This document shows, one piece after another, positions 63,446 to 64,000 of a stretch of 64,000 nt of DNA; positions within the stretch are counted from its first letter, which is position 1, and every line of letters starts with the position of its first letter. Below the pieces are notes generated by a model. The model did no database searches. It saw only the letters and a list, made by a program, of their open reading frames with translations, and was not told the origin of the DNA. The stretch is from Caulobacter segnis (GTDB lineage Bacteria; Pseudomonadota; Alphaproteobacteria; Caulobacterales; Caulobacteraceae). The position numbers were made by a program, and so were the translations under genes. The DNA lies in contig NZ_JARQWW010000003.1 in NCBI RefSeq assembly GCF_029543125.1, forward strand, positions 670,960 to 734,959. The letters run 5' to 3'.

Positions 63446-63922
63446 ATGCCGAAGATCACCCCGTTCCTGTGGTTCGACACCCAGGCCAAGGAAGCCGCCG
63501 ACTTCTACGTCTCGATTTTCCCGAACTCGAAGATCCGCGACGTCTCCTATTACAGCGAGGGCATGCCCGCCCCGGCCGGCTCGGTGATGGTCGTGGAGTT
63601 CGAGCTGGACGGCCAGGTGCTCCAGGCCCTGAACGGCGGTCCGCACTTCAAGTTCGACGAGGCCGTGTCCTTCGTCATCGATTGCGTCGATCAGGCCGAG
63701 GTCGACTACTATTGGGACAAGCTTCTGGCCGACGGCGGCGTGGAATCCCAGTGCGGCTGGCTGAAGGACCGCTACGGCTTCTCCTGGCAGGTGACGCCAC
63801 GCCGGCTGATGGAGCTGATGGCCGACCCGGACAAGGCCAAGGCCGGCCGGGTGGCCGCCGCCATGATGCAGATGGTGAAGATCGACATCGCCAAGATCGA
63901 GGCGGCGGCCGAGGCGGCCTAG
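63446..63922 (+). CDS. PhnB-like VOC family protein
   Basis: 158 residues. ITPFLWFDTQAKEAADFYVSIFPNSKI and SVMVVEFELDGQVLQALNGGPHFKFDEAVSFVIDC are signatures of the PhnB/3-demethylubiquinone methyltransferase-like VOC group, with CGWLKDRYGFSWQVTPRRLMELM near the end. No catalytic function can be assigned. The remaining 78 bases of the window hold no recognisable feature. Confidence 0.92.
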   Translation: MPKITPFLWFDTQAKEAADFYVSIFPNSKIRDVSYYSEGMPAPAGSVMVVEFELDGQVLQALNGGPHFKFDEAVSFVIDCVDQAEVDYYWDKLLADGGVESQCGWLKDRYGFSWQVTPRRLMELMADPDKAKAGRVAAAMMQMVKIDIAKIEAAAEAA

Positions 63923-64000
63923 CTGTCGAAGCTATGAAGGTTGTTCACCCGGGGTTGGGCTGAGAAGCTGGGGTTGCGACGCTCCAACCTCCAAGCCGGG

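Noticed and set aside
1..64000. tRNA, rRNA, CRISPR, phage or insertion-sequence features
   Set aside because: Looked for T-loop motifs in every intergenic gap, repeated spacers and transposase-like proteins; none found.

Overview
This is a 64 kb chromosomal window from a GC-rich alphaproteobacterium, most likely Caulobacteraceae (Caulobacter, Phenylobacterium or Brevundimonas). The evidence is a DnaA-inactivator gene (hdaA) beside ppk/ppx, an NDUFA12-type complex I accessory subunit, DUF2155 and I78-inhibitor proteins, a TonB-dependent receptor, frequent GTG/TTG starts, and a gene order (purMN, ndk, lptFGD-surA-pdxA-rsmA, gmk-yicC-mltG-fab, rpsF-rpsR-rplI, dnaB-alr-radA-cvpA-purF, der-bamB) made of familiar alphaproteobacterial blocks. 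No rRNA, tRNA, prophage, insertion sequence or CRISPR array was seen. The window is mainly core genome.

Layout. 1-6 kb: 3' end of a penicillin-acylase gene, a small acidic protein, a VOC protein, an inverted-repeat element, orphan thiS, then aroQ-accB-accC-aat (fatty acid synthesis entry plus N-end-rule transferase), with DUF2155 and NDUFA12 genes on the other strand. 6-12 kb: a 922-residue protein that looks like a class II ribonucleotide reductase whose catalytic part has decayed, a pentapeptide-repeat protein, and aspS. 11.7-12.5 kb: a 740-nt stretch with no convincing gene. 12.5-19.4 kb: DUF5991 protein, membrane-anchored nuclease-fold protein, hdaA, ppk, ppx and rnd. 19.5-26 kb: purM-purN, ndk, an ABC-F ATPase, I78 lipoprotein, holC and pepA. 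26.3-34.1 kb: the LPS-export and outer-membrane block lptF-lptG-lptD-surA, then pdxA and rsmA.

34-43 kb: a MerR-type regulator divergent from a glutaredoxin-MauE fusion, with a mer-like operator between them. Then comes a long leftward operon fabD-fabG-acpP-fabF-mltG-yicC-gmk, followed by a periplasmic peroxiredoxin and two exported proteins. 43-54 kb: the ribosomal operon rpsF-rpsR-rplI, a TonB receptor with a structured leader, then dnaB (with a perfect DnaA box upstream), alr, radA, cvpA and purF. 54-60 kb: an ACT protein, a bile-acid symporter-family protein, an SDR, der, bamB and a YfgM-like protein. 60-63 kb: two tandem copies of a three-gene module (DUF6249-like membrane protein, ECF sigma factor, small two-helix membrane protein likely to be its anti-sigma). 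The window ends with an ArsC/YffB-like reductase and a PhnB-like VOC protein.

The least described parts are the duplicated ECF sigma modules, the decayed NrdJ-like protein, and the MerR/glutaredoxin-MauE divergon. There is also a recurring architecture in which convergent genes share one CTAG tetranucleotide as both stop codons. All functions are inferred by reading the sequence; no database search was run.
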